This document shows, in pieces, positions 28,501 through 33,877 of a stretch of 34,196 nucleotides of DNA. Both the position numbers and the translations under genes were made by a program. The DNA comes from a virus. The number at the start of each line of letters is the position of its first letter. The first letter of the stretch is position 1. A model generated the notes under the pieces. That model was given only the letters and a program-made list of their open reading frames with translations, had not been told where the DNA came from and did not search any database. The stretch is taken from the IMG/VR virus record IMGVR_UViG_3300009124_000050, positions 1-34,196 of that record; one strand, 5' to 3'.

Positions 28501-29085
28501 TACCTGAATGCTGACAGACCATCTTCAAGCACAATTTACTACGCTGGTGCTCCTCAGGGCGAGAACAACCAGATTGAAACTGATCTGCCACTGGTATCAA
28601 TCAGACTCGCGCCTTCTGTTGACTCCTCACTGACTGGTCTCCTTGGTGAAAGAGAAATCATCAACAGAATGCAACTGAAACTGGACTCCGTTGACATTCA
28701 GACTACGCACGAAACAGAGATCACGCTGGTTCTTAACCCAGCACTCTCAAGTGATAACTTCGTTACCGCTGATAATCCATCACTGTCTCAGCTGCTCAAG
28801 CATGAAGCAGGCGATACTATCTCGGGCGGTCAGAAGATCTTCACCTTCCGTGCATCTGGTGGTTCGGTTGACTCCACCACTGGTAAGAAGCAGGCAGTTA
28901 CTACAGCGTTTGACCTGAGTAAGATTTCCGACCTCGGCAACTCTATCCTCGGTGGCGACGATGTATTCCCTAACGGTCCTGACGTTCTGACTGTGGTTGC
29001 TAACATTATTGACTCCACGGGTGTTAGTGGATCTAACCCATACACCATCTCTGGTAAGATCTCCTGGTCTGAATCCCAGGCATGA
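19582..29085 (+). CDS. Giant modular virion protein with propellers and cupredoxin-like segments
   Basis: This is a 3167-residue protein. Residues 1-150 (MAKRLLFDYEFTP, then SNPENLIDTDFEYG) match a cyanophage virion-protein head. Residues about 310-715 hold sialidase/Ycf48-like propeller repeats (VGAGGALTTSPDGITW), resuming at about 1020. Between these lie a GIGY module and a cupredoxin-like domain (His947, Cys985-x2-His988-x2-Met991). A second C-x2-H-x3-M motif is at 1197-1204. Residues about 1394-1810 hold seven FG-GAP/integrin-like repeats (YFGRNVAMSGDGN), probably a second propeller. Residues about 1830-2050 are rich in Tyr, Trp, Asn and Gly. H-x(4-5)-D/G modules lie at about 1300, 2060, 2145, 2340 and 2580. 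The C-terminal ~500 residues share a WYGAG domain with the gene at 32570. No membrane segment or enzyme motif is seen. Likely a long fibre or adhesin (inference). Confidence 0.78.
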   Translation: MAKRLLFDYEFTPALNKIVIPGNINQRRLLVVTNTTDNIIIYNFADPNQTATFSFDTEKEETTLILAYDCSAMDSTDALQIFEESEAVHFEPSETYVDPVSKFRVSNPENLIDTDFEYGPQASKWETLQLVNNIPSSYSSSSDTTIPNIVSVQSTQNSDIVLVTTLYEHDLIAGTPIDVKGLSNPGAEGNYLIQSVPTETTFTYRCREVQGTSDNLAGAYTSVIPGQFYSNSQINLDSQSGLLSDTRTYEVSTPYGESGGYYIDNVVKPDITTNKNGIYYFNMNSTEYTSHPFRFADHGELQTLASNEAPMGLFDKKIVGIASDGVKVVALSEDGEVYDNDDLLVKSLGQTAANWESKPIDTTAKIKSVAYSSELKLYVGVGNAEEIWYSYDLREWTQSSRTPNAANDLRSVIWSAEKFLFMAVGTNGVILTSPTGIGDDWTVRDTGITLTDIHQEVIWAKESELFVVVGSNSAGSSGRIYTSPDGVTWISRTSNISVLLNGIKWSADIGLYVAVGAGGALTTSPDGITWTSRTSGTSNALNAIDVSFYNGVSTFLAVGVAQTAITSTDGLTWATRVTGTTGELTDVIWDADNSSFKITDVNGKVITTDQDAQTYTDISVAGHRLDRIVYSGFTYFVFSGDGGLAGTQAYFAKRQEWSSLTTIAASGGGVTTFRKLIHATDSLGQGYYVAVGENSIGGNGVIITSTNGTSWNEQQTASIPDDGFYNVEFVVDTWYFLGNNGLYSTQDFTAWTTVVLRESVIDTFTGGSSTDATRSEGTYNSIEGTTNGSGNGALFNISIDGLGVTTVTMVNAGIGYAASDTIEISNANFGGTGGDITLTIQTLTSTTTGFRDFVLIQGAATIVGNGGRIWYSADLADWSVGKITTENATSTATTGTTYNLTSTFDQAGDYTVAGTDSNGAVSGYDPAITTRLGDTLTFDNSATYSAHPMYIRVSDGGASASGATGEGTATVSFTPTTTGVYYYQCSVHGTMLGIINVLPSLTGVTSTGTDFPTSLNFHAIAYDSTLNNRYVAGGNGGFYWSQNGHEWYVASYIPDLDDVTVHDLYHDGVRFLAATKRSLAKPGQTYTTTPYLHEILGSFDGKNFMREETPLVGDASGNVDGSTGGNTDYYSTIFSYIDPIGTDIYVYFGSESGRIDLMTDSVVPYTKDVYYHTAAGEDHYTRLYVTTATPNNIFYYCATHGLTMGGNLFLDQVSSSNVYMKTLDENGFSQGTDFYIVNTISPKVVEIFDGTANAPDGRPYIDTEETLNVDFQDDKELTEVRDYEPSYVLKFDESQINVASRTITFAEDHKLKDGYALFYYTAPGDKPVGGMASGQVYYADIVGAKSIKLTQCGFSTYEKKNEGDFPVPFHRWSQVNRLKAQTNDGNTSGQTGSAYFGRNVAMSGDGNYLIIGSDHDDSYGSNRGAAYIFKKENGSWNIKQRIGGGSGNSNSDHFGWSCDINYDGSVVVVGIPYDDPAGTDSGRIHIWERSGESWSQPATATPPDSNNYQYFGRQVSINGAGTIIAVGAYNRDQGGSDRGEVYIYTYDIAGNSLSLEAQIQPTDGTISNSDYFGSSLCLDKTGTKLVVGAERDDQTISDSGSAYYFYRSPGSPFTWTQGQRLNSPNPSSSAYYGNSICISPDGTVLAVGSYNDDTYGSNWGAVYIYDWNAASSTWDYSEAIGPELPATTNNNQGKSSLYFSYSESQHGRTIGLSDDGSIITVGCGWYDVNGINREGTWSNVGATYVFERSTGSYVLEARILGTHSRESSYMGCSVDISEDGNYIVSGAYNEYEYGPTNMGAAYVFDGTTADHGATFTHGKHNLGLCYRIARESHSGNRNDHYLYTAYYAMRAQNIYSSTPDYRNISGYDLQEFGSNSFGLSGTGGPYGSTDNVDNTYFITPYRTGPGYPRDWTHIGGAGHFGEDYREQVNYGRSAWWGYGDILPFMSPMRRTGLFGRNDFMTDDKTNSARYNALGPWGSGDSDIAPHYDRVFGNNNNPYVYTTNNDYINHRASYSYAWWYYSGGYFTGQHNYFSGWGDNWSGNYYLIPLRRLVEKNSFYSADHGLNTNDEVQYEVVSGQTIKFLDGTGFRNSPINELSTPRQIFVEKVDNNRFRIKTSTSGNALRIMEANGQYRFTGTVVNFRKNSLFVDAHNLSTNNALLYNNEGITPIAGLTDNTLYYANVLNADRFQLRTAVGKNFNGNISANSNQITGMTINPQNELTTGQVVTIIANGDTLSLPTDTTIQTINNSTTITLSNTFSGSGTINGVSFNSGLPEEDLTGKGAGLQAFEDQTTDFGVSDGGFKNTYIVDEKTLEVRVPFKIRPSRKLFDANSDVNAGADSITIENHFFKTGSKVIYSSFGNPALPGLDDNKDYYVIVLDDEQLKLAHSYSDALAGNAADITAAAGYSQEHGLIHTNVAGDIVGSGSIAIEDGSRIVIGTDTNFKRYFKVGDSVTFIDTTTSPGTFITKEITAIKDDFEMLMDTNFATTDPNGKYLIGTLVYTRPDGYYLHRPFDGGMEIGTSKSPDGLICRQTRKYFRYQSGKGIQTSFAINFNPLTPATSAVYFTAASSGDSTSGHYIRISTKYAHNLNTDLDITLAQANEEEFNGSYAVTEIVNDFEFVVDAVNAKLATQATGFFGYHIVQWANSNVRAGMFDFQNGFFFEYDGSILYCVRRSATQQMTGVVNTVHNSNAITGTDTKFTTQLAFGDKIVVRGQTYKVVKVTSDTLIKVQPSYRGSTTENVIITKVIDTRVPQSEWNIDKCDGTGATGFSLDLTKIQMCYADYSWYGAGKIRFGFKDQNGHVKYIHSFKHNNRLTESYFRSGNLPARYEIENIGTPTFIPSLFHWGTSVIMDGLFQDDESYVFTASGNVQKFTNTTSTAVTQNANSAILIEYAGSGRYRFFIRIPFPSANASTLTTGTLIYNETTTGFLQDYFKEGRAIDRRSFISGSTFYAYIQYVDGSGSDSYSYRPYINYLNADRPSSSTIYYAGAPQGENNQIETDLPLVSIRLAPSVDSSLTGLLGEREIINRMQLKLDSVDIQTTHETEITLVLNPALSSDNFVTADNPSLSQLLKHEAGDTISGGQKIFTFRASGGSVDSTTGKKQAVTTAFDLSKISDLGNSILGGDDVFPNGPDVLTVVANIIDSTGVSGSNPYTISGKISWSESQA

Positions 29086-29105
29086 TCTGAGTCAAACAAT
29101 CAGTT

Positions 29106-29113
29106 TATAAATA
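29106..29113 (+). promoter_or_regulatory. Late promoter TATAAATA for the neck/packaging block
   Basis: Perfect octamer, 31 bases before the gp13 start. Its 3' bases form part of the 5' arm of the terminator hairpin that follows. Confidence 0.8.
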
Positions 29114-29140
29114 CCTCTAGGAAACTAGGGGTATTTTTTT
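29111..29140 (+). terminator. Intrinsic terminator with GAAA tetraloop
   Basis: A 10-bp stem with one G-U pair (29111-29120 with 29125-29134), a GAAA loop (29121-29124) and a seven-T run (29134-29140, its first T being the last base of the stem). It closes the 3167-residue gene and begins only five bases into the late promoter. Confidence 0.88.
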
Positions 29141-29144
29141 ATTC

Positions 29145-29939
29145 ATGGCACGACCCTCATCACGCCAGGAGTTAATTGACTACTGCTTAAGGAAATTAGG
29201 TTTTCCCGTCCTAGAGATTAACGTAGATGATGATCAGATTGAGGATCTTGTGGATGATGCTATTCAATTTTTCCAAGAGCGTCATTTTGATGGAAGCATC
29301 AAAACATTTTTAAAATTAGAAGTTACTGAGCAGATGATTACTGACGCGAAAGCGAACAGTACAATTTCTGGTACAGATTTTAAGGAACAGAATAACTATG
29401 TCACTGTTCCTGAGCATGTCCTCGGGGTGACTCAGGTATATGCTTATGACAATAGTTCATCAGCAGTATCAGGAAACATCTTCAGCATGAAGTATCAGTT
29501 GTTCCTGAATGATTTCTATAACTTCGGTTCAATGGAAATCCTAAACTACTATATGGTAAAGCAATATCTTGAGACTCTTGATTTTGTTATCGGTAACTTT
29601 AAACCAGTAAGATTTAATAAAAGAGAAAATAGATTATATATTGATACTGACTGGGATAATATTACACCTGGACAGCATTTAATTTTAGATTGCTACAGGA
29701 TGATTGATCCTGCTAATGCATCAGAAGTATACAATGATGTCTGGTTAAAGAGATATCTTACTGCTTTAATCAAACGTCAGTGGGGACAGAACCTAATTAA
29801 ATTTAAGAATGTTCAATTGCCTGGTGGAACAACTCTGAATGGCAGAGAGTTCTATGAAGATGCCGAAAGTGAGATCGCAATGATTATGCAAGAATTTAAG
29901 TTAGCAGCAGAGTTACCCCCACTAGACATGATCGGATAA
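29145..29939 (+). CDS. 13: Neck protein gp13
   Basis: This 264-residue protein has the marks of T4-like neck protein gp13 as found in cyanophages: MARPSSRQELIDYCLRKLG, NVDDDQIEDLVDDAIQFFQE, ERHFDGS, and the NDVWLKRYLTALIKRQWGQN block near residue 200. In T4, gp13 and gp14 close the filled head at the portal and make the surface where the tail docks. The start is only five bases after the T run of the terminator and has no strong ribosome site. A short leader from the overlapping late promoter is expected. It is followed after one base by gp14, in T4 gene order. Length is near that of T4 gp13 (about 309). Sure of the identity. Confidence 0.88.
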   Translation: MARPSSRQELIDYCLRKLGFPVLEINVDDDQIEDLVDDAIQFFQERHFDGSIKTFLKLEVTEQMITDAKANSTISGTDFKEQNNYVTVPEHVLGVTQVYAYDNSSSAVSGNIFSMKYQLFLNDFYNFGSMEILNYYMVKQYLETLDFVIGNFKPVRFNKRENRLYIDTDWDNITPGQHLILDCYRMIDPANASEVYNDVWLKRYLTALIKRQWGQNLIKFKNVQLPGGTTLNGREFYEDAESEIAMIMQEFKLAAELPPLDMIG

Positions 29940-29940
29940 G

Positions 29941-31086
29941 ATGAAGAACTTATATTTTACTCAGGGAACAAAGGGTGAGCAAAATTTAATCCAAGATTTA
30001 GTTGACGAACAGATCAAAATCTATGGTCTGGAATGTTACTACATTCCTCGTCAAATCTATGAAGATAAATTATGGAATGACATCTACTACTCACAGTTTA
30101 AGGATAGTTATCTCATTGAGATGTATCTGGAAAACTTTGAGCAGTTTGGTGGCAATGGAGATATGCTATCTAAGTTTGGTCTTCGTGTAACTGATGAGGT
30201 TCAACTCACAGTATCAAGAAGAAGATGGAAAGATTTTGTGGATGTATCTACGAATAAAATTGTTGGCGGAAGACCTAACGATGGTGATCTTGTTTGGTTC
30301 CCACTAAATGAAACTGTATTTGAAATTAAATATGTAGAGAACCAAAAACCTTTCTACCAATTAGGAAGTCTATATACTTACACACTTACATGTGAAGTCT
30401 TTGAATATGGCGACAGTATCTTTGATACTGGCATTCCTACTGTTGACAACACTGAAGCAGAATCTGGAGTACATCCAATTGATCTTAATGTTGGTGGCGT
30501 AGGGCAATTTGACAGAGACGAGAAAATTACTGGAACAAGATTTGATGCTGCTGCAACAACTGTGGTTGCATTTAGTGGTGTTCTCGGTAATATTACTGTC
30601 ACAAGTGGTGGGGGGAGATATACAGAGGCACCAAATGCATTCTGGTATACACCTTCAGGAACAATTATCGGAACATCCACAACTGTAATTAGCGGTGGTA
30701 TCGTAACCAAAGTTAATTCTCCTTCTCTCCCATTCGTTTATGGGGACGAGATATATGATCAACAAGGAAATGTTGTTGGAATTAGTGGATATGCTCCATC
30801 TATTGTTATTGATAAATCCCCAGCAAATGTTGTAGGAAAAGTTGCTACATGGGATCCTTCAACCAGGATTTTGAATGTAGCGTACTTAAATGGAACTTTT
30901 GATGTCAACGAAAGAATTGAAGGCGAAGACTCTGGTGCTAAATGGACTGTAACTTCTTATGATACTTTGAACATGACTGATTCATTCTCTGAAAATAGAG
31001 AACTTGAAACAGTTGCAGATGATATTCTTGATTTTACTGAGCAGAACCCATTTGGTGAATATGGAAATTTTACAGGTAGTATCTAA
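29941..31086 (+). CDS. 14: Neck protein gp14 with a large internal insert
   Basis: This is a 381-residue protein. Residues 1-175 (FTQGTKGEQNLIQDLVDEQI, then LTVSRRRWKDFVD, DLVWFPLNETVFEIKYVE, YTYTLTCEVFEYGDSIFDTG) and the last ~30 (VADDILDFTEQNPFGEYGNF) match T4-like gp14, the partner of gp13 in the neck. Between them, about residues 180-350 form a beta-rich insert with ITVTSGGGRY, VFGDE-like and GEDSGAKWTVTSYD modules, of the same kind as those in the DUF4815-like gene. T4 gp14 is about 256 residues, so the insert explains the extra length. It could be exposed on the neck as a decoration or whisker-like part (inference). The stop overlaps the gp15 start (TAATG). Confidence 0.87.
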   Translation: MKNLYFTQGTKGEQNLIQDLVDEQIKIYGLECYYIPRQIYEDKLWNDIYYSQFKDSYLIEMYLENFEQFGGNGDMLSKFGLRVTDEVQLTVSRRRWKDFVDVSTNKIVGGRPNDGDLVWFPLNETVFEIKYVENQKPFYQLGSLYTYTLTCEVFEYGDSIFDTGIPTVDNTEAESGVHPIDLNVGGVGQFDRDEKITGTRFDAAATTVVAFSGVLGNITVTSGGGRYTEAPNAFWYTPSGTIIGTSTTVISGGIVTKVNSPSLPFVYGDEIYDQQGNVVGISGYAPSIVIDKSPANVVGKVATWDPSTRILNVAYLNGTFDVNERIEGEDSGAKWTVTSYDTLNMTDSFSENRELETVADDILDFTEQNPFGEYGNFTGSI

Positions 31087-31889
31087 TGTTAGGAACTTAT
31101 TTTTATCACAAAATTATTAGAAAAACAGTTACCGCTTTTGGTACACTGTTTAACAACGTCCAGTTGAACACATATGATGCTACTGGATCCATCATTCAAA
31201 CTCAAAAGGTTCCATTAGCGTATGGTCCCCAACAGAAGTTTATTGCAAGATTAGAGCAAGCACCAAATCTTGATAAGAAATATACTATTACTGTTCCGAG
31301 ATTGTCATTTGAAATGACAACTATTCAATATGATGCTGGTAGAAAAGTTCCCCCCATCCAAAGAAAAGTAGTAACTAATGATGATGGAGATGGAGTAAAC
31401 GCTCAATACTTACCAGTTCCATATACATTAGGATTTGAACTAGCAGTCATTGCAAAGTCGCAAGATGATGCACTTCAAATTCTTGAGCAGATTCTCCCAT
31501 TCTTTCAACCACAATTTACTGTAACTATTAATTTAATTCCAGAGATGGAAGAGAAGCGTGATGTACCCATCACTCTTGAAAGTATTAATTTCACAGATAA
31601 TTATGAAGGTGATTATATGACTAGACGATACATAGTGTATACACTGTCATTCAGTGTTAAAACTTACATGTACGGTCCTGTCTCTGCTCCTGGAATTATC
31701 AGAAAATCTATTACCGATATCAATATTGGTGATAGACAATCTAACTCTAGGGTTATCACTTACGAAGTTACTCCAAAAGCATTGGAAGATAAAAATAATG
31801 ATGGTGTAATCAACTCTGCTGATGATGCACTACTTACATGGGAAGATGATTTTGGATTCAATGAAGGTATAGAGTATCATGGACAATAA
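31086..31889 (+). CDS. 15: Tail sheath stabilizer and completion protein gp15
   Basis: This 267-residue protein is about as long as T4 gp15 (272). MLGTYFYHKIIRKTVTAFGT, LFNNVQLNTYD, VPLAYGPQQKFIARL and DNYEGDYMTRRYIVYTLSF are the cyanophage gp15 pattern. In T4, gp15 forms the hexameric ring that caps the tail tube and sheath and joins the tail to the neck. Near the C-terminus, residues 235-246 (DKNNDGVINSAD) match an EF-hand or dockerin-type calcium loop, with acidic or amide residues at positions 1, 3, 5, 9 and 12. It overlaps gp14 by one base and gp16 by 11. Identity secure; calcium binding is a prediction. Confidence 0.88.
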   Translation: MLGTYFYHKIIRKTVTAFGTLFNNVQLNTYDATGSIIQTQKVPLAYGPQQKFIARLEQAPNLDKKYTITVPRLSFEMTTIQYDAGRKVPPIQRKVVTNDDGDGVNAQYLPVPYTLGFELAVIAKSQDDALQILEQILPFFQPQFTVTINLIPEMEEKRDVPITLESINFTDNYEGDYMTRRYIVYTLSFSVKTYMYGPVSAPGIIRKSITDINIGDRQSNSRVITYEVTPKALEDKNNDGVINSADDALLTWEDDFGFNEGIEYHGQ

Positions 31890-32295
31890 ATTTCAAAAGA
31901 ATATGGAGGATGTTTTTGACATTTCTCCTATTGATGAAGTAGAAGAACCCAAACCCGAGAAGGTAGAAGTTGATACTGCTGATGTAGAGACTGACTATAA
32001 GTATGCCCGTGGTGAGTTGTATGAACTCATCCAGAAGGGTCAGGTTGCCATTGAGGAGTTGCTAGACGTTGCTAGGAGCAGCAACCACCCAAGGGCGTAT
32101 GAAGTCGCCTTCCAGGGCATTAAGAACGTTGCTGACATCACTGATAAATTATCTGATCTTCAGAAAAAGATGAAAGATCTTGGCGAAGAGAAGAAGAAGG
32201 GTCCTTCTACTGTAAACAACACTATGTTTGTTGGATCTACTGCTGATCTCGCTAAAATGCTCAAGCAGGCAAAGAATAATTTGGAAGATAAATAA
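31879..32295 (+). CDS. 16: Terminase small subunit gp16
   Basis: This 138-residue protein is somewhat shorter than T4 gp16 (164). An acidic N-terminus (VFDISPIDEVEEPKPEKVEV) is followed by a helical core with ARGELYELIQKGQVAIEELL, RSSNHPRAYEVAFQGIKNVA and a coiled-coil stretch (LSDLQKKMKDLGEEKKK). It ends with NNTMFVGSTADLAKMLKQ. This is the pattern of small terminase in cyanophages. It binds DNA or concatemers as a ring and stimulates the large terminase gp17 during packaging. Its start lies inside the gp15 gene (11-base overlap). gp17 is expected downstream, as in T4, but lies beyond the window after at least three further genes. Confidence 0.87.
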   Translation: MDNKFQKNMEDVFDISPIDEVEEPKPEKVEVDTADVETDYKYARGELYELIQKGQVAIEELLDVARSSNHPRAYEVAFQGIKNVADITDKLSDLQKKMKDLGEEKKKGPSTVNNTMFVGSTADLAKMLKQAKNNLEDK

Positions 32296-32312
32296 TTAAA
32301 AAGTATAGACAG

Positions 32313-32561
32313 ATGATTATTAAACCTCTATCAGCACCAGCTGACCTTGACTCGGCGGCGAGTAATGTATCTTCAGCAGTATTGGTTTCAATTGTAAATA
32401 CTAACAGTACTGCCTGCTTAATTACTAATAGCAATGGCAATGGTTTTTACATTGGTGCTGGTGAGCGTGTTGTAGTGGAAAAACTGGCAACAGAAACTCT
32501 TGAGGCAACCACAGGATCTTCTTCCCCTGTGTGGGCATCTGCTGTAGCTTATCTTAACTGA
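32313..32561 (+). CDS. Small conserved beta protein (hypothetical)
   Basis: This 82-residue protein starts MIIKPLSAPADLDSAASNVS. Its short strands (AVLVSIVNTNSTACLITNSN, GFYIGAGERVVVEKLATETL) suggest a single small beta sandwich. I recall small proteins of this pattern near gp16 and gp17 in cyanophages, sometimes counted as virion parts. No motif indicates a catalytic role. It follows gp16 by 17 bases and ends eight bases before the next gene, whose ribosome site overlaps its stop, so all three are likely in one late operon. Real gene: likely. Function: unknown. Confidence 0.7.
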   Translation: MIIKPLSAPADLDSAASNVSSAVLVSIVNTNSTACLITNSNGNGFYIGAGERVVVEKLATETLEATTGSSSPVWASAVAYLN

Positions 32562-32569
32562 GGTGAATC

Positions 32570-33844
32570 ATGGCACAGTGGAATAAGAAAACACAATCCT
32601 TTCTACCGCAGGAAACATCTTTATTTGAAACTATTAATATTGCTGACCACTGGGGTGAGCAAACTGATTGGAGACCACAGTTTACTGGTAAGAATAGATT
32701 AAAAACATCTCCATATCAAACAACTTTCTTTAACACCTTTCAGTATGGTTTAGAGACAGACATTTGGGAAACTGATATTACTGGAACTGCCTCTGCTGTT
32801 CACAATCCCGATGCTTCCAATGTCACGATGTCAGTTGGCAGCACTGCTGGTGACAAAGTAATCAGACAAACTCGTCAGGTAATGAGATACATTCCTGGCA
32901 GAACATCCACCTGCTCTTTTGCTATTCGTTTGGAAACTCCAGTAGCAGGAGTTCGCAGAAGACTTGGTATATTTAACGAAAATAATGGTGCCTACTTTGA
33001 AGATGATGGTAGCACCTATGCTTGTGTCCTTCGTAGTAAAGCAACTGGTAGTGTAGTAGAAACCAGAGTAACCAGAGATAACTGGAACGGTGATAAGTTA
33101 GACGGCACTGGTCCTAGTCAGATTACTATTGATCCTACTGCCATTCAGATGATCAACATTGAGTATGAATGGTATGGTGCTGGACAAGTAATCTTCACTT
33201 ATACTATTGGTGGTGAAACTCACGTCATTCATAAGTTTAACACCGCAAACTATATCAATAATGTTTGGAGCTCCACTCCGTTCCTTCCTATTCGTGTTGA
33301 GTTAGAGAATGTAACTGGTGCTGCTGGAACTCATTACATGTATCAAGGTTCTAACTCTCTAATCCAAGAAGGAGAGCCAGAAAAACTTGGCACACTGGTT
33401 AGTTATGCCAACCCCATCACTGGCACTACACTGGTAGCAGCAAATACATTCTATCCTGTTTTAAGTTTGCGTCTCAAACCTGCCGACCTTGCTGGTATTG
33501 TATTACCAAGGTCTCTACAGGTAGCAACAAACGATAACACGAATGTATTCTGGAGACTGGTTGAGAATCCAACTCTTACTGGTGCTAGTTGGACGGATCA
33601 TCCAAACCCAGATGCGATTACTCAGATTGATACTACTGCGACTGCTTCTACTGGTGGTGTAGTGCTTCTATCAGGATTTACTGTTGGTGGTGGTGCTAGT
33701 CTGATTGAACTTGATACAAAAGCAGGATTACAGATTGGTAGAAGTTCATTGGGAACGGTGAGTGATATCTACACTCTAGAGTGTGCCTCTCCCAACACTA
33801 ACAAAGCAGCACTGGCAGTCCTCAACTGGTTGGAGCAAAGATAA
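32570..33844 (+). CDS. Virion protein paralogous to the giant protein's C-terminus
   Basis: This 424-residue protein starts MAQWNKKTQSFLPQETSLFE. Residues about 130-260 (NNGAYFEDDGSTYACVLRSK, WNGDKLDGTGPSQITIDPT, YEWYGAGQVIFTY, IRVELENVTG) align by eye with the C-terminal part of the 3167-residue protein (FFFEYDGSILYCVRRSA, WNIDKCDGTGATGFSLDLT, YSWYGAGKIRFGF, ARYEIENIGT). The two diverge at the end, here IYTLECASPNTNKAALAVL and a WLEQR finish. The fold looks lectin-like, a jelly-roll by pattern only. GAGGTG at 32560-32565 provides the ribosome site. Probably a virion surface protein (inference). I recall that this domain is widespread in cyanophage structural proteins. Confidence 0.73.
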   Translation: MAQWNKKTQSFLPQETSLFETINIADHWGEQTDWRPQFTGKNRLKTSPYQTTFFNTFQYGLETDIWETDITGTASAVHNPDASNVTMSVGSTAGDKVIRQTRQVMRYIPGRTSTCSFAIRLETPVAGVRRRLGIFNENNGAYFEDDGSTYACVLRSKATGSVVETRVTRDNWNGDKLDGTGPSQITIDPTAIQMINIEYEWYGAGQVIFTYTIGGETHVIHKFNTANYINNVWSSTPFLPIRVELENVTGAAGTHYMYQGSNSLIQEGEPEKLGTLVSYANPITGTTLVAANTFYPVLSLRLKPADLAGIVLPRSLQVATNDNTNVFWRLVENPTLTGASWTDHPNPDAITQIDTTATASTGGVVLLSGFTVGGGASLIELDTKAGLQIGRSSLGTVSDIYTLECASPNTNKAALAVLNWLEQR

Positions 33845-33845
33845 C

Positions 33846-33853
33846 CATAAATA
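33846..33853 (+). promoter_or_regulatory. Possible late promoter (CATAAATA, 7/8)
   Basis: One mismatch from the late octamer, starting two bases after the stop of the 424-residue gene and ending 24 bases before the next ATG. Confidence 0.5.
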
Positions 33854-33877
33854 AACTAGTAAACCCTCCCTGCTGGC

